The notes under the pieces are model-generated. The model worked only from the letters and a program-made list of their open reading frames with translations, was not told the DNA's origin and searched no databases. From CAYZJV01 sp049310885 (GTDB lineage: Bacteria > Spirochaetota > Spirochaetia > Sphaerochaetales > Sphaerochaetaceae), in assembly GCF_049310885.1 (NCBI RefSeq), contig NZ_JBMDYO010000002.1, positions 437,785-501,784 on the forward strand: a stretch of 64,000 nucleotides of DNA, given 5' to 3'. Shown here one piece after another: positions 1-7,749 of this stretch (within the stretch, counting starts at the first letter, position 1; each line of letters begins with the position of its first letter). The translations under genes and the position numbers were made by a program.

Positions 1-1998
1 GATATCCATAAGTGCAGTCTGGCGAATATAATCTATCCCCATGGAGACTTCACCAGCATCGAAGGCTTGGATACCTTGGATGCATGCCGATAGCGAGCTG
101 TCACCGGTAGTCAATGGTTCGTAGAAGAAAAAGTTTCTCCTTCTCAGATACCAAGGAAAGCGGTGGTGCTGCAGAAGCATCGCCAATACGGTATCGGCCT
201 GCTTGAGCAGACGGTGACGGTAGATCACCAGTGGGTGGTAGTTAAGCAACAGTGGATGGAATAACTCTCCCCTTTTGTCCGTATCCCAAGGCTCTTTGTT
301 CAAAAAGTAATCATCCTGAGGATTGATTCCCCTCTGCCCATCGAACGGAATGTACATTAATCGCGCAGCCTCAGCAAAGTTCTCCAATTCCTCTTCAGCT
401 ATATGTAACCGACGTTCCAAGGTGGTGTACAACTCAATCTGATCCCGCTTGAGTCGACCAAAAAGTGCGACCACCCCTTCAAAGTGGTGTTTTACCATGA
501 TGTTGGTATAGGTATTGTTATCAACCAAGGCTGAATATTCATCCGGACCGGTAACCTCATTGATGCAAAAGAGACCGTCTTTGGCGGGATTGAAGAAACC
601 GAGATCATAAAAGAGGCGCGCTGTCTCAAGTAGAATATCGGCAGCTCCTTCGGCCAAGATTGTATCATCGCCACTGACCTCCAGGTACTGGAAGATGCTA
701 TAGGCAATATCGGCATTTATATGGTACTGGGCTGTTCCGGCAGGAAAATATGCCGATGCCTCCAAACCATTAATAGTCCGCCATGGGAAGAGCGCTCCCT
801 TCTGGCTCATTTGTCGAGCGCGCTCACGCGCATAGTCCAGTGTCGATATCCTATAGGCTATTAAGGCTCTAGCGGTCTTAGCTTGGGTATGGTTAAAAAA
901 CGGCATGCCATAGATCTCGGTATCCCAGAAATAGTGTCCCTCATAACCACTTCCTGTAAGACCTTTTGCTGCAAGTGATGACATACCATCAGCCCCAGTA
1001 GATTGGTACAACTGGAATAAATTCAACCGTAAGGCTTGCTGGAGTTTTTCATCACCGACAATCTGGACATCGGCATGAGCCCAGAAATCTTCAAAACAGG
1101 AGCATTGCTCACCAAGAAGCTGGTCCCAATCCAATGCACAGGCATCAATTCGGTTCTCTGAGACTTGGTTGAGTGGCAACTGTTCACCTGGCCGTCCCGA
1201 TGTATGGTAGTAGAAGCATTTGAATAGCTCCAGTGAACTGCCATGATGTGTGAAATGGAGACCAGGCATGTCTTGTGGGCTGTGGGTAAATCGTTCTATA
1301 TGGACAGGAACTGTAATCTTATGGACCGCACCACAGGAGAGATGTAAACCACTTTCCACCGTCTTAAAAGAGGCATGGAATGAGGGTAGTTGCTGCTCCC
1401 CTTCGGAAGAATACCCATTTCCGACACAAGCGAGCGAAGGTTTGGTGAGCACCGTTCCTACGCGTGGATCGAGAGCTGACATGGCTCTTGGAACCGGCAT
1501 AGCTATCGAGGAGTAGAGAGCGATATCGATCGGAGCACTTGCCGTAATGGTAAGATGCAAAGCTCCAAGATGTCTTTTAGCCATCGATATGAACGACTCC
1601 CAACAGATATCTACTAGAATATCATCCTGTGAACGCCATGTAATTTTCTGGGTAAGTAGCCCATTACGGAAATCGAGTTCCTTACGATAGGATTGCACTG
1701 CCTCGTCAGCAACGGATATACGCTGGCCATCGATCTCTATCCAGAGGAAACGACAATCGGGAAGATCGAGCATGGTCTGGTTGTAACGGGCAAATCCGTA
1801 AGCATCTTCGCCATAGTGGATAGGAGACAACTCATAGAATCCATTAATGAATACACCCGAGTGTTGAGCAGGTTCCCTATCGCAGGGGAAGCCACGGAAG
1901 CCCACATACCCATTACCAATCGAAAACAGACTTTCCGAACGCGCCAGATGCTCTTCGGTGAATTCGGTCTCCACCAGTGTCCACGTATCCAATGCCAT
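1..1998 (-). CDS. Glycoside hydrolase family 65 disaccharide phosphorylase, C-terminus cut by window edge
   Basis: Reading from an ATG at 1998 gives 666 open codons that run off the left edge. The protein opens MALDTWTLVETEF and soon has the GH65 N-terminal block SIGNGYVGFRG. The core motif GYEGHYFWDTEIYGMP and the acid motif NEVTGPDEYS are present; the Glu near residue 481 matches the general acid of maltose and kojibiose phosphorylases. GH65 enzymes split alpha-linked disaccharides with phosphate to give beta-glucose 1-phosphate and a sugar. Family members run to about 750-800 residues, so roughly 100 are missing here. It lies 3 bases beyond the permease stop, as the last visible gene of the sugar ABC operon, so it probably degrades the imported sugar in the cytoplasm. 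The substrate (maltose, kojibiose, trehalose or nigerose) cannot be told from the sequence. Confidence 0.9.
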   Translation of the reverse strand, partial: MALDTWTLVETEFTEEHLARSESLFSIGNGYVGFRGFPCDREPAQHSGVFINGFYELSPIHYGEDAYGFARYNQTMLDLPDCRFLWIEIDGQRISVADEAVQSYRKELDFRNGLLTQKITWRSQDDILVDICWESFISMAKRHLGALHLTITASAPIDIALYSSIAMPVPRAMSALDPRVGTVLTKPSLACVGNGYSSEGEQQLPSFHASFKTVESGLHLSCGAVHKITVPVHIERFTHSPQDMPGLHFTHHGSSLELFKCFYYHTSGRPGEQLPLNQVSENRIDACALDWDQLLGEQCSCFEDFWAHADVQIVGDEKLQQALRLNLFQLYQSTGADGMSSLAAKGLTGSGYEGHYFWDTEIYGMPFFNHTQAKTARALIAYRISTLDYARERARQMSQKGALFPWRTINGLEASAYFPAGTAQYHINADIAYSIFQYLEVSGDDTILAEGAADILLETARLFYDLGFFNPAKDGLFCINEVTGPDEYSALVDNNTYTNIMVKHHFEGVVALFGRLKRDQIELYTTLERRLHIAEEELENFAEAARLMYIPFDGQRGINPQDDYFLNKEPWDTDKRGELFHPLLLNYHPLVIYRHRLLKQADTVLAMLLQHHRFPWYLRRRNFFFYEPLTTGDSSLSACIQGIQAFDAGEVSMGIDYIRQTALMDI

Positions 1999-2001
1999 CG
2001 G

Positions 2002-2904
2002 CTACCCCTTTACAGATCCTGCCATGAGTCCCTGGACGAAGTAACGCTGCAATGCGAAGAACACCGTCAACGGAACAACCATGGCTACGAAAGCACCAGC
2101 AGTCAACAGATGCCAATCCTGACCTCGTGAACCAACCATATTGGCCAGTCTTTGAGTCAGCACAGCAACATCGTTTGTTCCTCCGAGGAATACCAAGGCG
2201 ACAAGTAGGTCATTCCAAACCCAAAGGAATTGGAAGATGGCCAACGATGCGATAGCGGGGACAGAGAGCGGAAGCACCAATCGCGAGAAAACTACCATGG
2301 GACGGGCTCCATCGAGAAAGGCCGACTCAAAGACATCTCTTGGTATCGTTGAAATATAGTTGTATAACAGGTAGATTCCCAAAGGCAGGCCGAATCCCGT
2401 ATGAGCGAGCCATATACCAAGATAGGACCCTGTGAGTCCGAGAGCCTGATAGTCGCGAAGGATCGGGATAAGGGCAATCTGCAATGGTACTACCAGAAGC
2501 GCAACGACGATGGTGAAGAACAACTTCCTGCCCGGGAAAATCATCCAAGCGAAACCGAAAGCTGCCGCAGCCGCAATCAGGATAGGTATGATTACCGATG
2601 GTATTGTTACGGTGAAACTGTTGAGGAAGGCCCTAGTAAGATTGTCACCGCTCGCACGTACAGTATCTCCCGCTGAATTCACGAAGGTATATTGACTTCC
2701 ACCGAGTACCTGTTTGTAGTTATCCAAGGTGAAACCAGAGTTTTCTCCGAACACGGTCCACCAGCCAGTATTCAATACATTGTCCTGAGGACGGATACTG
2801 GAGATGAACAATCCGAGGATCGGAATGCTCCATACGATCACCAAGGCTAGGAGGATGATATTGACGATGACCGTACCCTTATGCGATTTCTTCATAGTCT
2901 TCAT
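2002..2904 (-). CDS. Carbohydrate ABC transporter permease, MalG type
   Basis: A 300-residue inner-membrane protein with about six hydrophobic segments. The start chosen is the ATG at 2904, preceded by AGGGAGG and placed 1 base after the stop of the upstream permease gene; an ATG three codons later is also possible. The cytoplasmic EAA loop that contacts the ATPase is visible as FLDGARPMVVFSRLVLPLS. A large periplasmic loop lies after the first segment, as in MalG-type permeases. It pairs with the neighbouring MalF-type permease to form the channel of the sugar importer. No ATPase gene is in the operon, so a shared MsiK/MalK-like ATPase elsewhere is probable (inference from family habit). Confidence 0.93.
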   Translation of the reverse strand: MKTMKKSHKGTVIVNIILLALVIVWSIPILGLFISSIRPQDNVLNTGWWTVFGENSGFTLDNYKQVLGGSQYTFVNSAGDTVRASGDNLTRAFLNSFTVTIPSVIIPILIAAAAAFGFAWMIFPGRKLFFTIVVALLVVPLQIALIPILRDYQALGLTGSYLGIWLAHTGFGLPLGIYLLYNYISTIPRDVFESAFLDGARPMVVFSRLVLPLSVPAIASLAIFQFLWVWNDLLVALVFLGGTNDVAVLTQRLANMVGSRGQDWHLLTAGAFVAMVVPLTVFFALQRYFVQGLMAGSVKG

Positions 2905-2905
2905 C

Positions 2906-4018
2906 TTAGAAACCCTCCCTCTTGCCGAATTGTCGTAGGTTGTACCACATGACCGGAATGACAGCCAATACAAGTACGATGGCTATCGCTGATCCACGAC
3001 CGTAGTGGAGGAATCGGAACATCTGTTTGTACTGCATACTCGCGATAACCTCAGTACCATAGTTACCGTTCGTCATAGTGAATACGATATCGAATATCTT
3101 CAAAGAGATGATTATTATGGTAGTGGAAACGGTAACCAGCGTTGATGCAATATAGGGAATGACGATACTACGGATTATCCTGATCTCGCTTGCACCATCG
3201 ATCCTACCGGCCTCAATGATAGATGAGGGGACACCCTTCAATGCGGCGCTTATGATTACCATCGCATATCCGGTCTGTAGCCATACTAAGATGACGATAA
3301 GGAAGATGTTGTTCCACGGTTGTAAGGTGAACCAAGCTTGCGGATCACCACCGAAAAAGGTCACTACCGCATTTAAGAGACCTATCTGGTCCTCTCCTGC
3401 CGGCTTGTAGGCATAGACGAATCGCCAGATAACACCTGCTCCTACAAACGAGATCGCCATCGGCATGAATATGAGGCTTTTGAACACCTTCTCCATTTTG
3501 ACTCGGTCGGCAAGCAAGGCTATCAGCAGTCCGAAACCAACGGCTCCACCGGTACCGAGAATTATCCACATGAGATTATTCAGAAACGATTCCAACATCT
3601 TGGCATCGGTAAAGGCAAACAGATAGTTGGCTAATCCGACGAAGTTCTTGGATTGCGCATCAAAAAAACTCAAGTAGAGCGACCGCATGGTAGGGAGGAA
3701 TAGATACCAGGCAAGGATCGCGAGAGCCGGTCCTACGAATACGAATGGTTGCAGCTTCTTGGTGATCTGCAAGGGCATCCTATTAACTACCCAATCGGCA
3801 ACCCAAAAAAGCATCGCTACTCCGCCGACACCCCAAATGATGGCGACCAGTGCTATGATTCCCTGGGAGGCATTGCTATCTCTGAGGAAGATGAAACCAG
3901 CCCAGAGGATTCCGAATGCTGCTAGAGGGATGAATAGCGAAACCGCTACCCTACCGATGGTTACCATGGCCTGGGAGACGATTCCCCTTCCATCCGTACG
4001 ATTTTCTGTCGTAGTCAT
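2906..4018 (-). CDS. Carbohydrate ABC transporter permease, MalF type
   Basis: A 370-residue membrane protein. The ATG at 4018 is chosen because AAAGGAG lies about 8 bases upstream; longer frames start without a ribosome site. After two N-terminal hydrophobic segments come the transporter segments and the EAA loop, seen as EAGRIDGASEIRIIRSIVIP. The C-terminal segment ends MWYNLRQFGKREGF. It is the partner of the next permease and lies 82 bases downstream of the substrate-binding protein gene. The order binding protein, MalF-type, MalG-type, phosphorylase fits one sugar-uptake operon transcribed on the minus strand. Confidence 0.93.
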   Translation of the reverse strand: MTTTENRTDGRGIVSQAMVTIGRVAVSLFIPLAAFGILWAGFIFLRDSNASQGIIALVAIIWGVGGVAMLFWVADWVVNRMPLQITKKLQPFVFVGPALAILAWYLFLPTMRSLYLSFFDAQSKNFVGLANYLFAFTDAKMLESFLNNLMWIILGTGGAVGFGLLIALLADRVKMEKVFKSLIFMPMAISFVGAGVIWRFVYAYKPAGEDQIGLLNAVVTFFGGDPQAWFTLQPWNNIFLIVILVWLQTGYAMVIISAALKGVPSSIIEAGRIDGASEIRIIRSIVIPYIASTLVTVSTTIIIISLKIFDIVFTMTNGNYGTEVIASMQYKQMFRFLHYGRGSAIAIVLVLAVIPVMWYNLRQFGKREGF

Positions 4019-4100
4019 GTCCGACTCCTTTTCACGATGTGAAGAGATGCACCGGTGGCAGGTCGGTCCCATCCACCGGTGCTAATACTATGCGTCTCTT

Positions 4101-5372
4101 TTATGGCCAGGATTTCTCAACTGTGTCCAACATGGCATCTGTCGATTTACCATTGACCCAGTCTACGATTCCGGTCCAGAAGGAACCTGCGCCAACCTGT
4201 GCTGGCATAAGGTCGGATGCATCGAATCGGAAGACCTTCGCATTGACCAAAGCTTCAGCCAACGATTTCTCTATGGCATTCGGATAGGCATCGAGGTCCT
4301 GGTTCAGGTAGGGGAACAACGCTCCACCAGCCTTCGCCCAAAGTTCACCCGATTCCCAGGTTGCCAAGAATTCCATGAACTGACGTACTTCGGGGCGGTC
4401 GTTGAATACTACGAACTGATCCCCTCCGCCAAGTACTGGAATACCAAACTCATCATTAATAGCAGGAAGTGGGAATACACCGACCTCTTCTTCAAGATTC
4501 GCTTGGATATCATCCTGTAGGAATCCGGTCACGAAGTTACCCTGACGGTGCATCCAGGACTTCGGTGGATTGTCGAACATACTACGAGGAGAATCTGAGA
4601 AACTGGTGGTGAGGATTGTATTGGTTCCACCATAGACATACTTTGGATTCAACCAGATGTCACCAAGGATATCGAAAGCCTCTTTGACTTCTGGTGCATC
4701 GAACGGAATCTCGTGGTTGACCCACTTATCATAGACTTCGGGACCTGCGGTCCGAAGCATGATATCTTCGATCCAGTCGGTTCCTACCCAACCTGTGGCA
4801 CCACCGGATTCGATTCCGACAGACCATGGGGTGTGGCCATTGGCGACCATCTTGTCCATCAGTGCGATCATTTCATTCCATGTCGTTGGAACTTCATACC
4901 CTGCTCTTGCCCAAGCCTTCTTGGGATACCAGACGAAACTTTTGGCATTAACTCTGTGGAAGACACCATAGGGAACACCTTCATAGGATCCGAGGTCTTT
5001 CCAAACCGGAGCGTAGTTCTCATCGACGGTTTTCAGCAACGAATCCCACATGGGAACCAATTTTCCCTGGGATGCGAAGTTCACCATAAGCCCGGGTTGT
5101 GGCAAACCAGCAATGTCGGGAGGATTTCCACCCTCTACACGTACACTGATGAGGGTCTCGAAATCTTTCGATCCTTCATAGACCACATCAATTCCGGTTC
5201 TCTCCTCAAAGGGTTTAATGGCCTCTTCGAATCGTCTCGCCTCTTCATCGACAAAAGCACCGAACACCATGACTGTCTTCTCATCGGAAGCAGCGGCGTC
5301 CTTCTGTCCTGCCGCGAAGACTGATGGCATCACCATCAGTGCAATCAGCAACACAAGCACAACTTTCTTCAT
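4101..5372 (-). CDS. Sugar ABC transporter substrate-binding protein (family 1)
   Basis: A 423-residue secreted protein. The ATG at 5372 is preceded by AGGAGAAAAGG and gives a clear signal peptide, MKKVVLVLLIALMVMPSVFA, with cleavage likely before AGQ. There is no lipobox Cys, so it is probably a free periplasmic protein, as is common in spirochaetes. The mature part has the SBP family 1 pattern: an N-terminal strand TVMVFGAFVDEE, a MIALMDKMVANGHTPWSVG segment and many exposed Trp residues expected in a sugar cleft. It should deliver a sugar to the two permeases encoded downstream; the downstream GH65 enzyme suggests an alpha-linked glucodisaccharide (inference). Confidence 0.93.
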   Translation of the reverse strand: MKKVVLVLLIALMVMPSVFAAGQKDAAASDEKTVMVFGAFVDEEARRFEEAIKPFEERTGIDVVYEGSKDFETLISVRVEGGNPPDIAGLPQPGLMVNFASQGKLVPMWDSLLKTVDENYAPVWKDLGSYEGVPYGVFHRVNAKSFVWYPKKAWARAGYEVPTTWNEMIALMDKMVANGHTPWSVGIESGGATGWVGTDWIEDIMLRTAGPEVYDKWVNHEIPFDAPEVKEAFDILGDIWLNPKYVYGGTNTILTTSFSDSPRSMFDNPPKSWMHRQGNFVTGFLQDDIQANLEEEVGVFPLPAINDEFGIPVLGGGDQFVVFNDRPEVRQFMEFLATWESGELWAKAGGALFPYLNQDLDAYPNAIEKSLAEALVNAKVFRFDASDLMPAQVGAGSFWTGIVDWVNGKSTDAMLDTVEKSWP

Positions 5373-5387
5373 ACCTTTTCTCCTTCT

Positions 5388-5403
5388 GCTTGGAATTCCA
5401 AGC
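5388..5403. repeat. 16-bp perfect palindrome in the leader of the sugar operon
   Basis: The sequence GCTTGGAATTCCAAGC is its own reverse complement and lies just upstream of the ribosome site of the sugar-binding protein gene. It could form a leader hairpin or be a second operator. Function is not known. Confidence 0.5.
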
Positions 5404-5418
5404 GTTATGATACATTGG

Positions 5419-5433
5419 TGCGTCTCAGACGCA
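5419..5433. repeat. 15-bp inverted repeat (7-bp arms) in the same leader
   Basis: TGCGTCT and AGACGCA flank a single C. It lies between the promoter and the 16-bp palindrome. It may be a protein-binding site or part of leader RNA folding; the sequence alone does not decide. Confidence 0.4.
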
Positions 5434-5492
5434 GTGGAAGACGTCTCAACGATGGGGAAAGAAAAACTGGGAGAACTGCTTGTCCGTAATCG

Positions 5493-5506
5493 TGGAAGCG
5501 TTTCCA
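5493..5506 (-). promoter_or_regulatory. LacI/GalR-type operator at the sugar-operon start site
   Basis: TGGAAGCGTTTCCA is a near-perfect inverted repeat with a central CG, the usual form of LacI-family and cre-like operators. It begins 6 bases beyond the proposed -10 box on the minus strand, so it should cover the transcription start. A bound LacI-family repressor would block the operon until its sugar is present (inference). Confidence 0.6.
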
Positions 5507-5511
5507 TACAT

Positions 5512-5540
5512 ATTCTCACACACCTTTTCCCCGTTGTCAA
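5512..5540 (-). promoter_or_regulatory. Sigma-70 type promoter for the sugar ABC/GH65 operon
   Basis: On the minus strand a consensus -35 TTGACA (5540-5535) is followed after 17 bases by GAGAAT (5517-5512), which matches four of six -10 positions. The operator at 5493-5506 follows directly. This places the start of the operon transcript about 135 bases before the binding-protein ATG. Confidence 0.55.
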
Positions 5541-5584
5541 ATGATATTTGGATCCTGGCACGGTATATCAGTTACGATAGGGTG

Positions 5585-5590
5585 TATAAT
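5585..5590 (+). promoter_or_regulatory. -10 box of the macrodomain gene
   Basis: A perfect TATAAT lies 21 bases before the ATG at 5612, with GGGAGG in between. No good -35 is seen at the usual distance, so the promoter may be weak or need an activator. Confidence 0.4.
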
Positions 5591-5611
5591 GCCTTGGAAG
5601 GGAGGTTTTTC

Positions 5612-6157
5612 ATGAAAGGGGCGAAAACATATTACGATCGGCGCATGTCGGTTATCTTGGGGGATATTACTACCGTGACGGTGGATGTGATTGTGAATGC
5701 TGCAAACAGCACCCTTTTAGGAGGTGGTGGAGTCGATGGCGCTATCCATCGCAAAGCTGGCCCCGAATTACTTAGAGCGTGTCGTACGTTACAAGGATGT
5801 GATACGGGAGATGCTAAAGTCACAGAAGGCTATCTGCTCCCGGCTAAGTACGTTATCCACACGGTTGGACCGGTGTGGCATGGAGGCGATCAACAAGAGG
5901 AGAATCTGTTGGCATCATGCTACCGTCGTTCATTGGAACTCGCCATTCAAATCGGAGCAAAGAGCATAGCATTTCCCGCAATCAGCACCGGAGTATATCG
6001 GTTCCCACTGGAAAGAGCCACGCATATTGCTGTAGAAACAGTCAATAGGGCCTTGCATGGGGTGAGTCCCCATGTGTTGAACGAGGTGATATTCGTCTGT
6101 TTCTCTGAGGAAGCCTTTGCGGTCTACCAACGCATACTATCTGCCGAAGAGCGCTAG
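5612..6157 (+). CDS. Macrodomain protein, YmdB/O-acetyl-ADP-ribose deacetylase type
   Basis: 181 residues from the ATG at 5612, which has GGGAGG about 8 bases upstream; the frame is open further upstream but without a ribosome site. The ADP-ribose-binding macrodomain motifs are clear: GDITTVTVDVIVNAANSTLLGGGGVDGAIH near the start (residues about 17-46) and FPAISTGVYRFP near residue 130. Enzymes of this type hydrolyse O-acetyl-ADP-ribose or remove ADP-ribose from proteins in the cytoplasm. It diverges from the sugar operon and ends 4 bases into the converging aldolase-like gene. Confidence 0.93.
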   Translation: MKGAKTYYDRRMSVILGDITTVTVDVIVNAANSTLLGGGGVDGAIHRKAGPELLRACRTLQGCDTGDAKVTEGYLLPAKYVIHTVGPVWHGGDQQEENLLASCYRRSLELAIQIGAKSIAFPAISTGVYRFPLERATHIAVETVNRALHGVSPHVLNEVIFVCFSEEAFAVYQRILSAEER

Positions 6158-6780
6158 CGGACAAGAGTCTGTGCAAGCGATGCCGTCTTCCGGATAGCCA
6201 GTTTCACCTGGGCCCACTGCTCAGCAGCTACAAGTACAGGATCAATCATCCAGGAACCGGTGGCGGCAATGACATGCCGATTGGCAAGATAGCTGTTAAC
6301 CGTTTGCTCGGTAATACTACCAGCGGCAATGAATTTGAGTCCGAAAAGATCGGCCATATGGTCGATTGCCGCTAGCCCACCGAGTTTCTCTATAGGATAG
6401 AATCCAAGAACCTTCAACCCCTCTTCCACAGCCAAAATTCCATCTTTTGTAACAGGATAGACGGCCACACCCTGCATCTGGCAGAGTTCGATAATAGCGG
6501 GATCGAACACTGGGGAGAATATGAATCGGGCACCGGCTTCGATTGCATTGCGGGCTTCACCTTCAGTCTGCACATTGCCACCCCCGACAATAATCTCGGG
6601 AAAGTGGGAAGAGAGGATACGCAGCAATTCAAGCCCGTCATCGGTCTGTTGGGAAATATTGGCAACTGGAAGACCACCCTCTACAAGAGCTGTACCAAGA
6701 GAATCGACCTGCTGTACACCGACCGATTTAATCATGGGAATATACATTATCTGTGCCAGTCGCTTTGTTATCGTATCCAT
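6154..6780 (-). CDS. KDPG/KHG aldolase-like protein lacking the Schiff-base lysine
   Basis: 208 residues from the ATG at 6780, with AGGGGGTG about 7 bases upstream; a GTG three codons earlier is less likely. The whole chain follows the class I KDPG aldolase (Eda) fold: IVGGGNVQTEGEARNAIEAG, FIFSPVFDPAII, LGFYPIEKLGG and ATGSWMI. In Eda the block FKFFPAE carries the Schiff-base Lys; here the matching residue is Gly126. The catalytic Glu and Arg of Eda align with Asn41 and Gln45. It is therefore probably not a normal KDPG aldolase. It could use another Lys (Lys123 is close), do different chemistry, or only bind a sugar acid. The 161 bases between it and the HAD gene show no recognisable gene. 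Confidence 0.8.
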   Translation of the reverse strand: MDTITKRLAQIMYIPMIKSVGVQQVDSLGTALVEGGLPVANISQQTDDGLELLRILSSHFPEIIVGGGNVQTEGEARNAIEAGARFIFSPVFDPAIIELCQMQGVAVYPVTKDGILAVEEGLKVLGFYPIEKLGGLAAIDHMADLFGLKFIAAGSITEQTVNSYLANRHVIAATGSWMIDPVLVAAEQWAQVKLAIRKTASLAQTLVR

Positions 6781-6941
6781 CTTAAACACCCCCTAGTCTA
6801 CATGGTGTCAGCTCAGATATCTCGGGTATCTTCGCTTCGTGGTCCTTGCCCTCTGTCCGATCCGCTCCAAGCTCACCGACAAGCGTAGGCTGCTGCAGAG
6901 CACTAGTGTACCCAAAGAGTCGACTGCGGTAAAGGAAAATC

Positions 6942-7742
6942 TTATGACTTGTGTCCAGTATTCTTGAGATCCACCAGAATCCGGACACCCTCAGCGAATC
7001 CATACCCACCTTCACCATGGGTGATATAGGTAGGAAGATGTTCCATCAAATGGCGGTACTCTGCGATATTGGCAACCCCTACGCTCTGGGGAAAATGGGA
7101 GAACATGGGCTCATCGTTCGGAGAGTCTCCGAAGAATATGACCGTATCGCGTTGACAAGCATCATCATAGGCGAAATATTGTTGTAAAAAGGTCTTCGCC
7201 ATGGAGAGTTTTGTATAGCGTCCCATCCAGACGTTGACATGGATGCTGCTGATTTTTGCTACAGCACCCTCCTGTTCGGCGATTTGTTGCATAGCGAGAG
7301 CATCATCTAAACTAAGTATAGGTTTCTCTTCATGAAAATCGAATGCAAGATCGAACATGCGGGCGAATTGATCTGAGGCCATGTGGCTGCCGGGAATCTC
7401 TTGTAATATGCGGTTTTGGATCTTTTGCAAGGTCTCGTGGTCGTTCGGTACAGCATTCTCGTGGTAGAGACGTTCGACTTTTCCTCCATCTTCCCAAAAG
7501 ACGAGAGCTCCATTCTCTCCAACCACAGCGGTTACCGGCCATTGCCTGGCTATAAGATCACACCAACCTGCAGGTCGTCCTGTAATGGGAATTACATGGA
7601 AACCGGCATCGTGTAATTGCCAGAGGGCAGTGTAAGCTTCGGCTGGGAGCTTCCCATCCAAGGTAATTGTGTCATCGATATCCATCAATACATAGCTGAT
7701 CTTCTTAGCGGTCTCTCTGGTAATACTATCGATGGGTAGCAT
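6942..7742 (-). CDS. HAD-superfamily hydrolase, subclass IIB (sugar/polyol phosphatase-like)
   Basis: 266 residues from the ATG at 7742, which has GGAGAGGTG 8 bases upstream. HAD motif I is VLMDIDDTITLDG with the nucleophile Asp; motif II lies in PITGRPAG; the motif III/IV region ends FFGDSPNDEPMF, the metal-binding DxxND. This subclass (Cof, sucrose- or mannosylglycerate-phosphate phosphatases) removes phosphate from sugar or polyol phosphates. It starts 7 bases after the stop of the sn-glycerol-1-phosphate dehydrogenase gene, so the two are almost surely co-translated. A role on glycerol 1-phosphate or a product of it is plausible but only inferred. Confidence 0.85.
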   Translation of the reverse strand: MLPIDSITRETAKKISYVLMDIDDTITLDGKLPAEAYTALWQLHDAGFHVIPITGRPAGWCDLIARQWPVTAVVGENGALVFWEDGGKVERLYHENAVPNDHETLQKIQNRILQEIPGSHMASDQFARMFDLAFDFHEEKPILSLDDALAMQQIAEQEGAVAKISSIHVNVWMGRYTKLSMAKTFLQQYFAYDDACQRDTVIFFGDSPNDEPMFSHFPQSVGVANIAEYRHLMEHLPTYITHGEGGYGFAEGVRILVDLKNTGHKS

Positions 7743-7749
7743 GGTGTAT

